Positions 6,121 through 13,721 of a stretch of 16,161 bases of DNA are shown here, piece by piece. Below the pieces are notes generated by a model, which did not search any database, was not told where the DNA came from, and worked only from the letters and a program-made list of their open reading frames with translations. The translations under genes and the position numbers were made by a program. Where the stretch lies: the NCBI GenBank assembly GCA_003343885.1, contig QAKH01000099.1, positions 1-16,161 on the forward strand, in the 5' to 3' direction. Position 1 is the first letter of the stretch. Every line of letters starts with the position of its first letter. The stretch is from Clostridiales bacterium (GTDB taxonomy: Bacteria > Bacillota > Clostridia > Oscillospirales > CAG-382).

Positions 6121-7248
6121 ATGAAAAAAGGATACGGCATTTATAAAATTATTTTACTTATCACGCTTATTTCTGTTTTTTCGGCAACAGAAATTCATGC
6201 TGAAGATAGTGATATTTACACCGAAAACGAAATATACTCCGCGGTAGAAGGATTACTTACCGAAAATCCGGACATATCCGATATTTCATCAGCGGCAGAA
6301 GCCGGAAACATAGCTTCAGACGCGCTTTCGGCAAAAAATTTGCTCAACTTTACACTGCGCCGGTTACAGCAAGTTTTTTCAGGCAGCTTCCCGGTTTTGT
6401 TTCCCATTATTGCGCTTATATTTCTTTCATCAGTCATAAGTGTTTTTAAAACGGACCTTGGTTCATCGTCACGTATACTGGAATACGCTTCTGTTATGGC
6501 AGTAATGCTCATAACTTTAAGTGCTGTTAAGCCTTTACTTATAACTGTAAGCGATTATCTTGCAAAATTCAGCACATTTATGGCTTCTGTCAGTGCCACA
6601 ATGGGACTGCTTATGAGTTCCGGAGGAAGTCCATCCGCTGCCGCCGCTTCTTCATCTTCAGCGGCATTTTCCATTGCTGTAACTCAGATACTGTCAGAGG
6701 GCGCTATACTTCCGTGCGTAAAGATTATAATTGCTTTTTCCGTTACCGGTGCATTGTCACGAGTCCTTGATCTTTCGGGGGTAATAAACTTTCTAAGAAG
6801 TTTTTGCACGTGGGGACTCGGAGTGTTATTTGCCGTGTTCGGCGGATTACACGCTGCTACAGTTAAAATTGCTTCCGGTGCAGACACACTTGCCGTAAGA
6901 GGCATACGCTTCACTGCCGCAAGGCTTATACCGGTAGCCGGAAACATGTTAAGCGAAAGCTTAAAAACGGTCGTAAGCGCCGTTGGTATCATAAAAAACA
7001 CTCTCGGTGGACTCGGAATTGCTTATATTCTTTACGCTTTAATACCTCCGGTATGCTCAATAATGTCTGTAAAACTTGTTATAATCATTGCCTCATTTTG
7101 CTCCAAGCTTATCGGAAGCCGTCCGCACACAGGATTTCTCGAGGGAATTAACTCTGCGCTTAACATATTGTTAGCGATTTGTCTTTTCTCATCGGTCAGC
7201 GGAATACTCATTTTTGCTGTATTCATGAATACGGCTGCACAAGTATAA
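6121..7248 (+). CDS. spoIIIAE: SpoIIIAE, polytopic stage III sporulation protein
   Basis: A 375-residue membrane protein. A signal peptide covers about residues 1-27 (KKGYGIYKI, a hydrophobic core, then EIHA/EDS). A soluble segment with many D/E/S residues follows, then several membrane helices from about residue 90 to the end. A low-complexity Ser/Ala/Gly stretch lies near residues 160-182. SpoIIIAE is a core member of the SpoIIIA complex in the outer forespore membrane. GAGGA lies 5 nt before the ATG. It follows spoIIIAD by 21 nt. Confidence 0.95.
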   Translation: MKKGYGIYKIILLITLISVFSATEIHAEDSDIYTENEIYSAVEGLLTENPDISDISSAAEAGNIASDALSAKNLLNFTLRRLQQVFSGSFPVLFPIIALIFLSSVISVFKTDLGSSSRILEYASVMAVMLITLSAVKPLLITVSDYLAKFSTFMASVSATMGLLMSSGGSPSAAAASSSSAAFSIAVTQILSEGAILPCVKIIIAFSVTGALSRVLDLSGVINFLRSFCTWGLGVLFAVFGGLHAATVKIASGADTLAVRGIRFTAARLIPVAGNMLSESLKTVVSAVGIIKNTLGGLGIAYILYALIPPVCSIMSVKLVIIIASFCSKLIGSRPHTGFLEGINSALNILLAICLFSSVSGILIFAVFMNTAAQV

Positions 7249-7269
7249 AAATGAAAAAGGACGGAAAAG

Positions 7270-7791
7270 TTGAAAATGTTTGAAGGAATACACGAATATT
7301 TTGCAAGGCTCCTTTTTATTTGCTGTTCCTGCATAATTTGCGAACTTGTGAGCGAATATGCGCACTCAAAAAGCTCCTCAGTAAGTCAGGCACTGAATGT
7401 TGTTTGCTGTCTTTGCGTATGTGTCACTGTTTTTTCCTTTTTTACCGGCGGCAGTGATATTTTCCCAGAAGCCGAAAACATTCTGAAATCCGCCGAAAAC
7501 GCCGGAAGCGCATACTCGGCGCAGACAGGCAGCGATGCACTCATAGAACAATCGAGAATCGCGCTTGAATCTGAGCTTTCTCAAAGTATATTTGAAAATT
7601 ACGGAATAAAACCTGCTGATATAAGCATACAGTTTAGTATAAATCACAATCAGGACGAGACGCAGGTATCTGTTTCAGCTCTTCAGCTGCTTTTTCCGTG
7701 GGGTACGCCTCAAAACAAGGCAAGCGCTGCTGCAAGCTATGCAAAAAATATGTTAGGATGCCAGGCGACTGTACAAATTTCGGACAATTAA
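7270..7791 (+). CDS. spoIIIAF: SpoIIIAF, stage III sporulation protein
   Basis: A 173-residue protein with two N-terminal membrane segments (about 11-27 and 43-60, Cys-rich) and a soluble C-terminal domain (about 90-173) of the ring-building type found in SpoIIIAF/AG/AH. The start is read as TTG at 7270, 8 nt after AAGGA; an in-frame ATG at 7276 is the alternative and changes only two residues. Sequence conservation of this member is weak across spore formers, so position in the operon supports the call strongly. Confidence 0.9.
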   Translation: MKMFEGIHEYFARLLFICCSCIICELVSEYAHSKSSSVSQALNVVCCLCVCVTVFSFFTGGSDIFPEAENILKSAENAGSAYSAQTGSDALIEQSRIALESELSQSIFENYGIKPADISIQFSINHNQDETQVSVSALQLLFPWGTPQNKASAAASYAKNMLGCQATVQISDN

Positions 7792-7812
7792 CAAAAAAAG
7801 AGGAGCAAAAAC

Positions 7813-8337
7813 ATGGAAAAAAAAGCTGTATTTAAAATTGCTGACAAAAAAAATGCTATCTTATTAGGGGCGGCTTTTATCGGTATTCTTCTCGTAATAA
7901 TTGCCGGAATTTCCGGTGAAATGTTCTCCTCTTTAAGCGCAAATAAAGACGAGTTATCGCTTGATGAGTACATAACGCAAATGGAACAACGACTTTGCGA
8001 CACGGTCTGCTCTATTAACGGCGCCGGAAAAACAAAAGTATTCATTACAGCGGAAAACTCTTTTGAGACAGTTTATGCCAGCAATGCAACACTTGATGAA
8101 AGCGGTGATGAAACCAAAAACACAAAGACTTCCCAAAAAGAACTTGCCTATTTGACAGACGGAGCCAACGGCGAATCTCCTGTCGTAGTAAAACAAATTT
8201 GCCCGCGCATCTGCGGAGTACTTATTGTATGCGAGGGCGGCTCAGACAGTAAAGTACGCAATGAAATTATAAATTCCGTTGCAACCGCTTTCGGAATATC
8301 ATCAAGCAAAATTTATGTAACCGGAGGAATACAGTAA
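7813..8337 (+). CDS. spoIIIAG: SpoIIIAG, ring-forming channel protein
   Basis: A 174-residue protein with one N-terminal membrane helix (about 17-35) and a soluble domain facing the intermembrane space. The helix is followed by LDEYITQMEQRLCDTVCSINGAG, then a variable insert, then CPRICGVLIVCEGG and NEIINSVATAFGI, matching the ring-building motif of SpoIIIAG. In Bacillus subtilis this protein forms a large ring. AGAGGAG lies upstream of the ATG. The stop is one base before spoIIIAH. Confidence 0.94.
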   Translation: MEKKAVFKIADKKNAILLGAAFIGILLVIIAGISGEMFSSLSANKDELSLDEYITQMEQRLCDTVCSINGAGKTKVFITAENSFETVYASNATLDESGDETKNTKTSQKELAYLTDGANGESPVVVKQICPRICGVLIVCEGGSDSKVRNEIINSVATAFGISSSKIYVTGGIQ

Positions 8338-8338
8338 C

Positions 8339-8917
8339 ATGAAAAAGATTTTCTCATTTATCGGAAAACACAAAAAATCAATTATAGTTGTATGCTGCGT
8401 TATGATTATAGGAATATCTGTTTATTCTGATTTCATGATCAACAGGAACAACGATGAAATTAACACGGGAAGCTACATATACAATTCTGACACTACTCAG
8501 GAAAGCACCAAAATTCTTGGTGAAGCAAAACTTGTTGACAATATGTCTGACACCTACTCGGAAGACACAGAAGCTTATTTCCTATCCGCTCAACTAAACA
8601 GACAGCGCTCACGGGATGAGGCGCTTGAAACTCTCCAGGTTGTTATTGACAGCTCCGAAACAATGCCTGACGTCAAAGACGAAGCGTTAAACAGAATGAT
8701 ATCCATAGCATCTGAGATAGAAACTGAAGCGATAGTTGAAGAGATGATAAAAGCTAAGGGATTTGAGGACTGTCTTGCAGTTATGACCGGAGAAAAAATA
8801 AATGTTATTGTCAAAACTCCCGGGCTTCTTACAAGTGAGGTAGCTCAGATAACCGAAATTGTTACGCAAGAAACCGGTTTTTCTCCTGAAAATATTGTAA
8901 TCGTGGAAAAAAACTGA
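8339..8917 (+). CDS. spoIIIAH: SpoIIIAH, mother-cell partner of SpoIIQ
   Basis: A 192-residue protein with a short basic cytoplasmic start, one membrane helix (about 14-30), a charged linker, and a C-terminal YscJ/FliF-like domain (about 95-190). The domain begins QLNRQRSRDEALETLQVV, a typical SpoIIIAH helix. The homologous protein binds forespore SpoIIQ across the intermembrane space. GGAGGA (8322-8327) lies 11 nt before the ATG. It is the last gene of the operon. No spoIIQ gene is in the window. Confidence 0.95.
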   Translation: MKKIFSFIGKHKKSIIVVCCVMIIGISVYSDFMINRNNDEINTGSYIYNSDTTQESTKILGEAKLVDNMSDTYSEDTEAYFLSAQLNRQRSRDEALETLQVVIDSSETMPDVKDEALNRMISIASEIETEAIVEEMIKAKGFEDCLAVMTGEKINVIVKTPGLLTSEVAQITEIVTQETGFSPENIVIVEKN

Positions 8918-8971
8918 CAAAACATGTATTTTTATCTCCCCTTTTGCAGTCCATTTAGTTTACAAAGTTAT

Positions 8972-9015
8972 AAAAATAACCTGCTGCCCACACTGCAACA
9001 GGTTATTTTTTATTA
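8972..9015 (+). terminator. spoIIIA operon terminator
   Basis: AAAAATAACCTG (8972-8983) pairs perfectly with CAGGTTATTTTT (8999-9010) around a 15-nt loop, and the 3' arm runs into further T residues. It lies 54 nt after the spoIIIAH stop. The A-rich 5' arm could also make it work on the other strand, where the tRNA transcript approaches. Confidence 0.88.
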
Positions 9016-9035
9016 GTTAAAGCTTTTTGAATTCT

Positions 9036-9083
9036 TAAAAATAAAAAAGAGTACGGAAAACGATTTAACAATCCGTACTCTTT
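9036..9083 (-). terminator. tRNA-Val terminator
   Basis: The perfect 12-bp stem AAAGAGTACGGA (9046-9057) with TCCGTACTCTTT (9072-9083) is followed on the minus strand by a T-rich tail complementary to 9036-9048. It lies about 60 nt downstream of the tRNA. Confidence 0.88.
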
Positions 9084-9142
9084 AAATCTCCAAATATAAG
9101 TTATGCGAAAATACATATTACAAACCGACGCGGCAATCGAAT

Positions 9143-9219
9143 TGGTGGAGACAACTGGAATCGAACCAGTGACCTCTTGCATGTCAAGCAAGCACTCTAA
9201 CCAGCTGAGCTATGCCTCC
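9143..9219 (-). tRNA. tRNA-Val (anticodon GAC)
   Basis: A 77-nt cloverleaf with encoded CCA. The acceptor GGAGGCA pairs with TGTCTCC (one G-T). The D arm is GCTC/GAGT. The anticodon stem CTTGC/GCAAG holds the loop TTGACAT, giving anticodon GAC. The T arm is ACTGG TTCGATT CCAGT. It has its own promoter and terminator, so it is a single-gene unit facing the spoIIIA operon. Confidence 0.96.
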
Positions 9220-9238
9220 ATTGCCACTCGACCGTAAT

Positions 9239-9267
9239 ATTTTACCATGCATATTACTTTTTGTCAA
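9239..9267 (-). promoter_or_regulatory. tRNA-Val sigma-A promoter
   Basis: On the minus strand TTGACA (9267-9262) and TAAAAT (9244-9239) are separated by exactly 17 bp and lie just upstream of the tRNA. Confidence 0.85.
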
Positions 9268-9313
9268 TATGAATATTTACAAAAAGCTGAATTTTTAGAG
9301 CAAAATAGATTTT

Positions 9314-11026
9314 TTAATTTCTAAACTGTTCAGAGTAAAGCTTTGCATATTCTCCGTTCAATTTAATGAGCTCATCGTGGGAGCCTCGTTCTATGATAGA
9401 TCCGTCTGAAATAACAGCAATTTCATCTGCGTTCTTTATGGTGGAAAGGCGATGTGCTACGACAATTGTTGTTCTGCCTTTACATAGTTCATCGAGGGAC
9501 TTCTGTATAAGTATCTCGGTCGTATTGTCAAGGGCACTTGTCGCTTCATCAAGTATCAGTATCGGCGGATTTTTCAAGAAAACTCTTGCGATACTCAATC
9601 TTTGCTTTTGTCCGCCCGACAATCTGACTCCCCTCTCGCCTATCTGGGTATCGTATCCGTCTTCCATAGACATTATATAGTCGTGAATATTAGCTCGTTT
9701 TGCGGCTTCTATGACCTCTTGGTCAGTGGCGTCAAGTCTTCCATACAAAATATTTTCTTTAATGCTTGCGTTAAACAGGTATATATCCTGTTGTACTATT
9801 CCGATATTCTTTCTCAGAGAATCAAGTGTTATATCGTGTATTTCCGTGTCGTCGATAAATATCTTTCCCTGTGTAACATCATAAAAGTGGGGTATGAGGT
9901 GACAAATTGTTGTTTTACCTCCGCCGCTCGGTCCTACAAGAGCAAAAGTCTCACCGGTCGGTATGTCCATTGAAACATTATTCAGAACGTTTTCTCCCGT
10001 TCCGTAGCTATATGAAACATTTTCAAAACGTATATGTCCTGACACTTTTCCGATATCCTTGGCTGATTCTCCGTCTTTTTCAGGCTCCGCGTCCATTATT
10101 TCAAGAAAGCGCTCAAATCCTGTAATTCCATCCTGGTACTGTTCCATGAAGTTTATTAAAGTAATAAGCGGCGTTATAAACAAGTTGACAGAAATTATAA
10201 ATGCTGAGTAATCACCGAATCCGATTATTCCGTTATAAAGAAACAGTCCTCCGGCAATCAGTACTACAACGTTAAAGATATTAGTAACAAAAGATGTTGT
10301 TGATGAAAACTGTCCCATTGCCTTATAAGCGCTTCTTCTTGCATCCACAAACTGTTTGTTCCCTATTTCAAATTTTTCCTGCTCTTTCTCAGAATTTGTA
10401 AAAGCTTTTGTAACACGTATACCCGAAATACTGCTCTCCAAAGCTGAATTGATAACTGCGACAGCTTTACGGCTTTCCGAAAAAGCCGCACGCATTCTCT
10501 TTCGCAAGTTCAAAGATATGAATACAAGCAGCGGCACACACAGAAAGATGATGAGCGTCAGATAGAAATTTATAACAGAAAGATAAACGAAGGAAATAAT
10601 TATTGAAATGGAACAGATGATAAGATTTTCCGGGCCATGGTGGGCAAGTTCACTGACGTTCATGAGGTCATTTGTCATTCTGCTCATGATTTTTCCCGTT
10701 TCGTTTGCGTCGTAGAAGGAATACGGCAGAGTCTGGAGCTTTTTAAACATATCGCTTCTCATTTGAGCCTGCATTTTTACGCCCATAACGTGTCCTTGAT
10801 ACTGCACAAAATAGTCGAGCATCATACGCACAAAATACAGTCCAAGGAGCAAAGCGCCGAAAGCAACAATCATTTTATACTTTTTTTCCGGTATCAGGTT
10901 ATTAAGCATTTCCCTTGTAACAATAGGGTAAATGATTCCGATAAGTGAAATAAGAAGTGAAGCGCACATATCCATAATAAACAGTTTTTTGTGCGGCTTA
11001 TAGTAGTGCAAGAACCTTTTCAGCAT
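9314..11026 (-). CDS. ABC exporter half-transporter (fused membrane and ATPase domains)
   Basis: A 570-residue MsbA/multidrug-type half-transporter (576 from an upstream ATG). Counting from that upstream ATG (11044), six membrane helices lie in residues about 20-300. The ATPase domain has Walker A GPSGGGKTT (371-379), the Q-loop near VQQD (417-420), signature LSGGQKQR (475-482), Walker B ILILDEATSALD (495-506) and the H-loop histidine 531. All catalytic motifs are intact. It probably works as a homodimer, because no partner gene is adjacent. The start at 11026 is preferred because AAAGG lies about 10 nt before it; the ATG at 11044 has AAAGGA only 2 nt away. The substrate cannot be told; lipid, drug or peptide export are all possible. 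No clear terminator follows. Confidence 0.93.
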   Translation of the reverse strand: MLKRFLHYYKPHKKLFIMDMCASLLISLIGIIYPIVTREMLNNLIPEKKYKMIVAFGALLLGLYFVRMMLDYFVQYQGHVMGVKMQAQMRSDMFKKLQTLPYSFYDANETGKIMSRMTNDLMNVSELAHHGPENLIICSISIIISFVYLSVINFYLTLIIFLCVPLLVFISLNLRKRMRAAFSESRKAVAVINSALESSISGIRVTKAFTNSEKEQEKFEIGNKQFVDARRSAYKAMGQFSSTTSFVTNIFNVVVLIAGGLFLYNGIIGFGDYSAFIISVNLFITPLITLINFMEQYQDGITGFERFLEIMDAEPEKDGESAKDIGKVSGHIRFENVSYSYGTGENVLNNVSMDIPTGETFALVGPSGGGKTTICHLIPHFYDVTQGKIFIDDTEIHDITLDSLRKNIGIVQQDIYLFNASIKENILYGRLDATDQEVIEAAKRANIHDYIMSMEDGYDTQIGERGVRLSGGQKQRLSIARVFLKNPPILILDEATSALDNTTEILIQKSLDELCKGRTTIVVAHRLSTIKNADEIAVISDGSIIERGSHDELIKLNGEYAKLYSEQFRN

Positions 11027-11069
11027 ATTTAAAATACCTTTCATTTTCCTTTAATTTGATTACCAGTTT

Positions 11070-11098
11070 ATTATATATCATCATGGCAAATAGTTCAA
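11070..11098 (-). promoter_or_regulatory. Promoter of the ABC exporter gene
   Basis: On the minus strand TTGAAC (11098-11093) and a perfect TATAAT (11075-11070) are separated by 17 bp, 43 nt upstream of the preferred start codon. Confidence 0.8.
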
Positions 11099-11117
11099 TA
11101 TAAAATATCAAATGTTA

Positions 11118-11153
11118 ATATGTAATGGATGGAATTTTCCATCTAATACATAT
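11118..11153. repeat. 36-bp palindrome upstream of the ABC exporter promoter
   Basis: Outer arms ATATGTA (11118-11124) and TACATAT (11147-11153) and inner arms GATGGAA (11128-11134) and TTCCATC (11137-11143) are perfect. They are joined by three positions of which one pairs and one is a G-T wobble. The centre is only two bases. It lies upstream of the -35, so it may be an operator for an unidentified regulator. Confidence 0.75.
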
Positions 11154-11260
11154 GACTTCGGCTAATTTGTGGTGAATCGAAAAGCTGCTGTAGGAAAGGA
11201 ATAAAAAAGTCTTATACCCGCTGACAAATTTTGTTTGCATCAGTACCTTAGTAAATAAGC

Positions 11261-11299
11261 AACGGGAGCAAACACATTTTGACGGTCGCCCCCGTTTTT
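11261..11299. terminator. Hairpin after the MerR gene, possible terminator
   Basis: AACGGG (11261-11266) pairs with CCCGTT (11291-11296), and GC (11268-11269) pairs with GC (11288-11289) after one mismatch. It lies directly after the MerR stop on the minus strand. The T-tract is better on the plus strand (11295-11299) than on the minus strand, so its direction is uncertain. Confidence 0.5.
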
Positions 11300-11307
11300 A
11301 TATCGGT

Positions 11308-12834
11308 TTATTCTTTTACAAAAATATATTTGCACGCTCTTGGCTCTTTGCCGTAAACATAGTCACCGGATTTCCAATCAACAGCAAGGTATTCCACTCC
11401 GTCAACCTCTCTGATTTCGTAGCCGGAGGCAATTTCATAGCGCTTTTCAAGAGTGTAACCCTTTGTCCATTCCATTTTTACGACACCGTTCTTTTGTGAT
11501 CTTTCGGCAGAACCGTCGGGATTGAAAGTGATACTTTCAACAAAAAGGTTATCCTTATTCCAATTTTGAGTCGCAGGATCAAATTTGCTATCAAAATCAT
11601 AACCATAGAAATCTCTTACTACCCACTTGCCGATGACTTGCTCATCAAGGATAAACGGATAATCGACAAAATCACGGCGGCGAATATCGGCAGCGTGATA
11701 GATATTGCTGTCTACCTTTTCATATACCCATATTGCAAGGTGTGACAGCTTGTGAGAGCCGTCCATATATGTTTGCATTTTGAGGAATAGCAAGATATGC
11801 CCATATTGATTTCTTATACTATACGGGTGCTTGAAATTTCTGTTTCCGCCCGTGAATAGGAATCCTTTTGTCCATCCACCGAGATTCCAATACTTTTCGC
11901 CGTTTTCGAGAAAATACAGTTCTTCAAGCCAACCTCTGTGATGAGATTTTGGGTGACCGTAAAGGAATTGTTCTTCGCTCGGCACGATGTCGAGTAGCTT
12001 CCACTTTCCGAGAACTTCATCATCGTTCTCAAATGGGAGCTTTTCTTCGCTAGTGAGATTATCGATAGGACGGTAAACAGGGACTTTTAAGTCAACCGTT
12101 CCATCATCGTGGTAAAATTCATAGAATGCCCCGACCACCTGCAGATTTTCTTCTCCGATATACTTTGTCATCGCACGGTATGCGGAATCAAGTTCATCCC
12201 CCTTGCAGATGAGAGAGGCAATATCTCCCGGCAAAGTGATCATTCTTTCTTCATATGAGCTTCCTTTGGGAAAAGAAGCGGTGATCTCCACACAAACCGC
12301 CATGTCAAAATCAGTATCTTTGTAGTTAGTTTCATAGTTGATAATCAATTTGCGTGAACCGATGATGTGCTTCGGCAGAGCTTTTGCAATTTTGACTGCC
12401 ATAGAATATGCTTCGTTTTTTGTTTTAAATATTTGTCGGACATATGCCACACGGACTGAGTCCGAACTTCTGATAATTACATTAAACATTTGTTGCTCTC
12501 CTTCTGTAATGATTTTCCGAACGGTTTCGAGACGTCTGAGCTGTGTTTCGGTTGACTTTAGCTGATCTCTCAGTTCGGCTTCTTTTGCATCGAGCATAGC
12601 AACCACATCATCTGATACACTTGCATTTAAGTGACAGCGGATCTCGTCAAGAGAAAATCCGAGTTCCTTGAATGCAACGATACGATGGCAATCTGCAAGC
12701 CGAGCTGCTGAGTAGTATCGGTATCCCGTAAAGCGGTCAATCTCGTCCGGAACGAGCAACCCAATACTATCGTAATATCGAAGTGTTTTTACGGGAAGCT
12801 GACAGAGCTTTGAAAGCTCACCGATCTTATACAT
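11308..12834 (-). CDS. MerR-family regulator with GyrI-like and twin lipocalin-like domains
   Basis: A 508-residue regulator, about twice the usual MerR length. Residues 1-70 are a MerR winged helix (YKIGELSKL, KTLRYYDSIGLLVP, GYRYYSAARL). Residues about 75-113 are a coiled coil for dimerisation. Residues about 117-257 resemble the GyrI/AraC effector-binding fold of BmrR-type regulators. Two C-terminal repeats follow at about 272-372 and 397-507. Both begin with a D-E-x-V-x-G-K-W motif (GKW at 276-278 and 402-404) and contain WTKG (321-324 and 456-459). They resemble the lipocalin-like tail of some BlaR1-type sensor proteins. AAAAGGATG lies before the ATG. It is likely autoregulated from the 19-bp-spacer promoter upstream. 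The ligand is unknown; bulky hydrophobic compounds would fit the family. Confidence 0.88.
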   Translation of the reverse strand: MYKIGELSKLCQLPVKTLRYYDSIGLLVPDEIDRFTGYRYYSAARLADCHRIVAFKELGFSLDEIRCHLNASVSDDVVAMLDAKEAELRDQLKSTETQLRRLETVRKIITEGEQQMFNVIIRSSDSVRVAYVRQIFKTKNEAYSMAVKIAKALPKHIIGSRKLIINYETNYKDTDFDMAVCVEITASFPKGSSYEERMITLPGDIASLICKGDELDSAYRAMTKYIGEENLQVVGAFYEFYHDDGTVDLKVPVYRPIDNLTSEEKLPFENDDEVLGKWKLLDIVPSEEQFLYGHPKSHHRGWLEELYFLENGEKYWNLGGWTKGFLFTGGNRNFKHPYSIRNQYGHILLFLKMQTYMDGSHKLSHLAIWVYEKVDSNIYHAADIRRRDFVDYPFILDEQVIGKWVVRDFYGYDFDSKFDPATQNWNKDNLFVESITFNPDGSAERSQKNGVVKMEWTKGYTLEKRYEIASGYEIREVDGVEYLAVDWKSGDYVYGKEPRACKYIFVKE

Positions 12835-12859
12835 ATAGTCACATCCTTTTGCCTGAAAT

Positions 12860-12889
12860 CAAGGTAAAATAGGTACCGTTTTTACCTTG
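12860..12889. repeat. 30-bp palindrome in the MerR leader
   Basis: CAAGGTAAAA (12860-12869) and TTTTACCTTG (12880-12889) are perfect 10-bp arms around a spacer centred on GGTACC (12872-12877). On the minus strand it lies between the promoter -10 and the ribosome site, so it would be in the transcribed leader. It may be a second operator or a hairpin affecting translation. Confidence 0.85.
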
Positions 12890-12896
12890 CGAGATC

Positions 12897-12927
12897 ATTG
12901 TATCATTACAGCCCAGTGGAGAGTCAA
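12897..12927 (-). promoter_or_regulatory. MerR-type promoter with 19-bp spacer
   Basis: On the minus strand TTGACT (12927-12922) and TACAAT (12902-12897) are separated by exactly 19 bp. An over-long spacer of 19-20 bp is the hallmark of promoters that MerR proteins activate by DNA distortion. The spacer begins CTCCACTGGGC, a degenerate dyad of the kind these regulators bind. This supports autoregulation of the MerR gene. Confidence 0.75.
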
Positions 12928-13154
12928 TAGGAAGACAAAAACTTTTTCAATAATATTTTATCATATTTTCGTGTGTAATCAAGATTATATCCTTGCCGCG
13001 TGAGAATTACCTTTTCAGCGAAGCTTAGCGTTCAATGACAATTTTTAATTCACCCATTGATTGAGTATTTATTAAGCGTTTACAATTTTTCGCAAAATTC
13101 CCCTTGACAAATTGCGTCTCAACTTTTGCTTTTGGCAAATCGCACATAAAATTC

Positions 13155-13182
13155 TTGCAAGTTTTTAGAAATATGGTATAAT
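13155..13182 (+). promoter_or_regulatory. Promoter of the Nudix-GNAT operon
   Basis: TTGCAA (13155-13160) and a perfect TATAAT (13177-13182) are separated by 16 bp, with a TGG extension just before the -10 (TGn motif). It lies 41 nt before the Nudix start. The spacer is of ordinary length, so this is not a MerR-type promoter. Confidence 0.8.
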
Positions 13183-13223
13183 AGCATAAAGATATAGATT
13201 GAAATTTAGTTGGAGACAATGAA

Positions 13224-13679
13224 ATGAGCAGAACAGAAAATACAATATTTACAAATATGTGCATGATATATGATAACACCGGAAGAGTTCTCGTACAGAA
13301 CAGATTAGATTCCAGTTGGCCAGGTATTGCCTTTCCCGGTGGTCATGTAGAGAAGGGTGAGCCTTTTACAGATGCGGCAATCAGAGAAGTACACGAAGAA
13401 ACCGGTCTTACAGTATCACATCTTCATATGTGCGGAGTTAAAGACTGGGTTCGAGATGATGGAACAAGGTATGTTGTACACCTTTATAAAACCAATGTTT
13501 TTGAGGGAGAACTCATTTCTTCAGATGAAGGAGAAGTATGGTGGGTACCACTTAGTGAGTTGCCTGACATGAAACTTTCTAAAAGCATGAAAACTATGCT
13601 TAGACTCTTTTTTGAAGATGATTTAACTGAGCAGTTCTTTTACAAAGAAAATGGTGAATGGATTGAAGTGCTGAAATAG
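13224..13679 (+). CDS. Nudix hydrolase, MutT-like
   Basis: A 151-residue protein with a complete Nudix box at residues 40-62: G40, E46, then R54 E55 V56 H57 E58 E59 T60 G61 L62, exactly the GX5EX7REUXEEXGU pattern. The box sits in a typical beta context (GIAFPGGHVEKGE). This family hydrolyses nucleoside diphosphates linked to another moiety. The sequence is closest in look to 8-oxo-dGTP diphosphatase-type MutT proteins, but the substrate cannot be assigned. GGAG lies 8 nt before the ATG. An ATG five bases upstream reads into a stop after two codons and is not used. It is first of four plus-strand genes, with 42 nt before the next. Confidence 0.93.
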   Translation: MSRTENTIFTNMCMIYDNTGRVLVQNRLDSSWPGIAFPGGHVEKGEPFTDAAIREVHEETGLTVSHLHMCGVKDWVRDDGTRYVVHLYKTNVFEGELISSDEGEVWWVPLSELPDMKLSKSMKTMLRLFFEDDLTEQFFYKENGEWIEVLK

Positions 13680-13721
13680 CAAAAACAAGTTAAAAATTCT
13701 ACCGAACGGAGGAAATAAACA

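Larger units (their letters stand above)
12835..13154. other. Intergenic region between the MerR gene and the Nudix operon
   Basis: About 390 nt separate the two divergent genes. The left part holds the MerR leader, palindrome and promoter described separately. From about 12930 to 13154 I see only AT-rich sequence. An open minus-strand frame (13025-13279) has no visible ribosome site and overlaps the Nudix start, and I do not call it. An unpaired TTGACA near 13104 has no matching -10. Confidence 0.6.

Noticed and set aside
9143..9219. tRNA gene as integration site of a mobile element
   Set aside because: I saw no second copy of the tRNA 3' end in the window and no integrase, so nothing supports an integrated element.
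13025..13279. 84-codon minus-strand open frame
   Set aside because: No ribosome site is visible, it runs across the Nudix promoter and start codon, and it has no recognisable domain. Kept only as a possible repeat in the findings.
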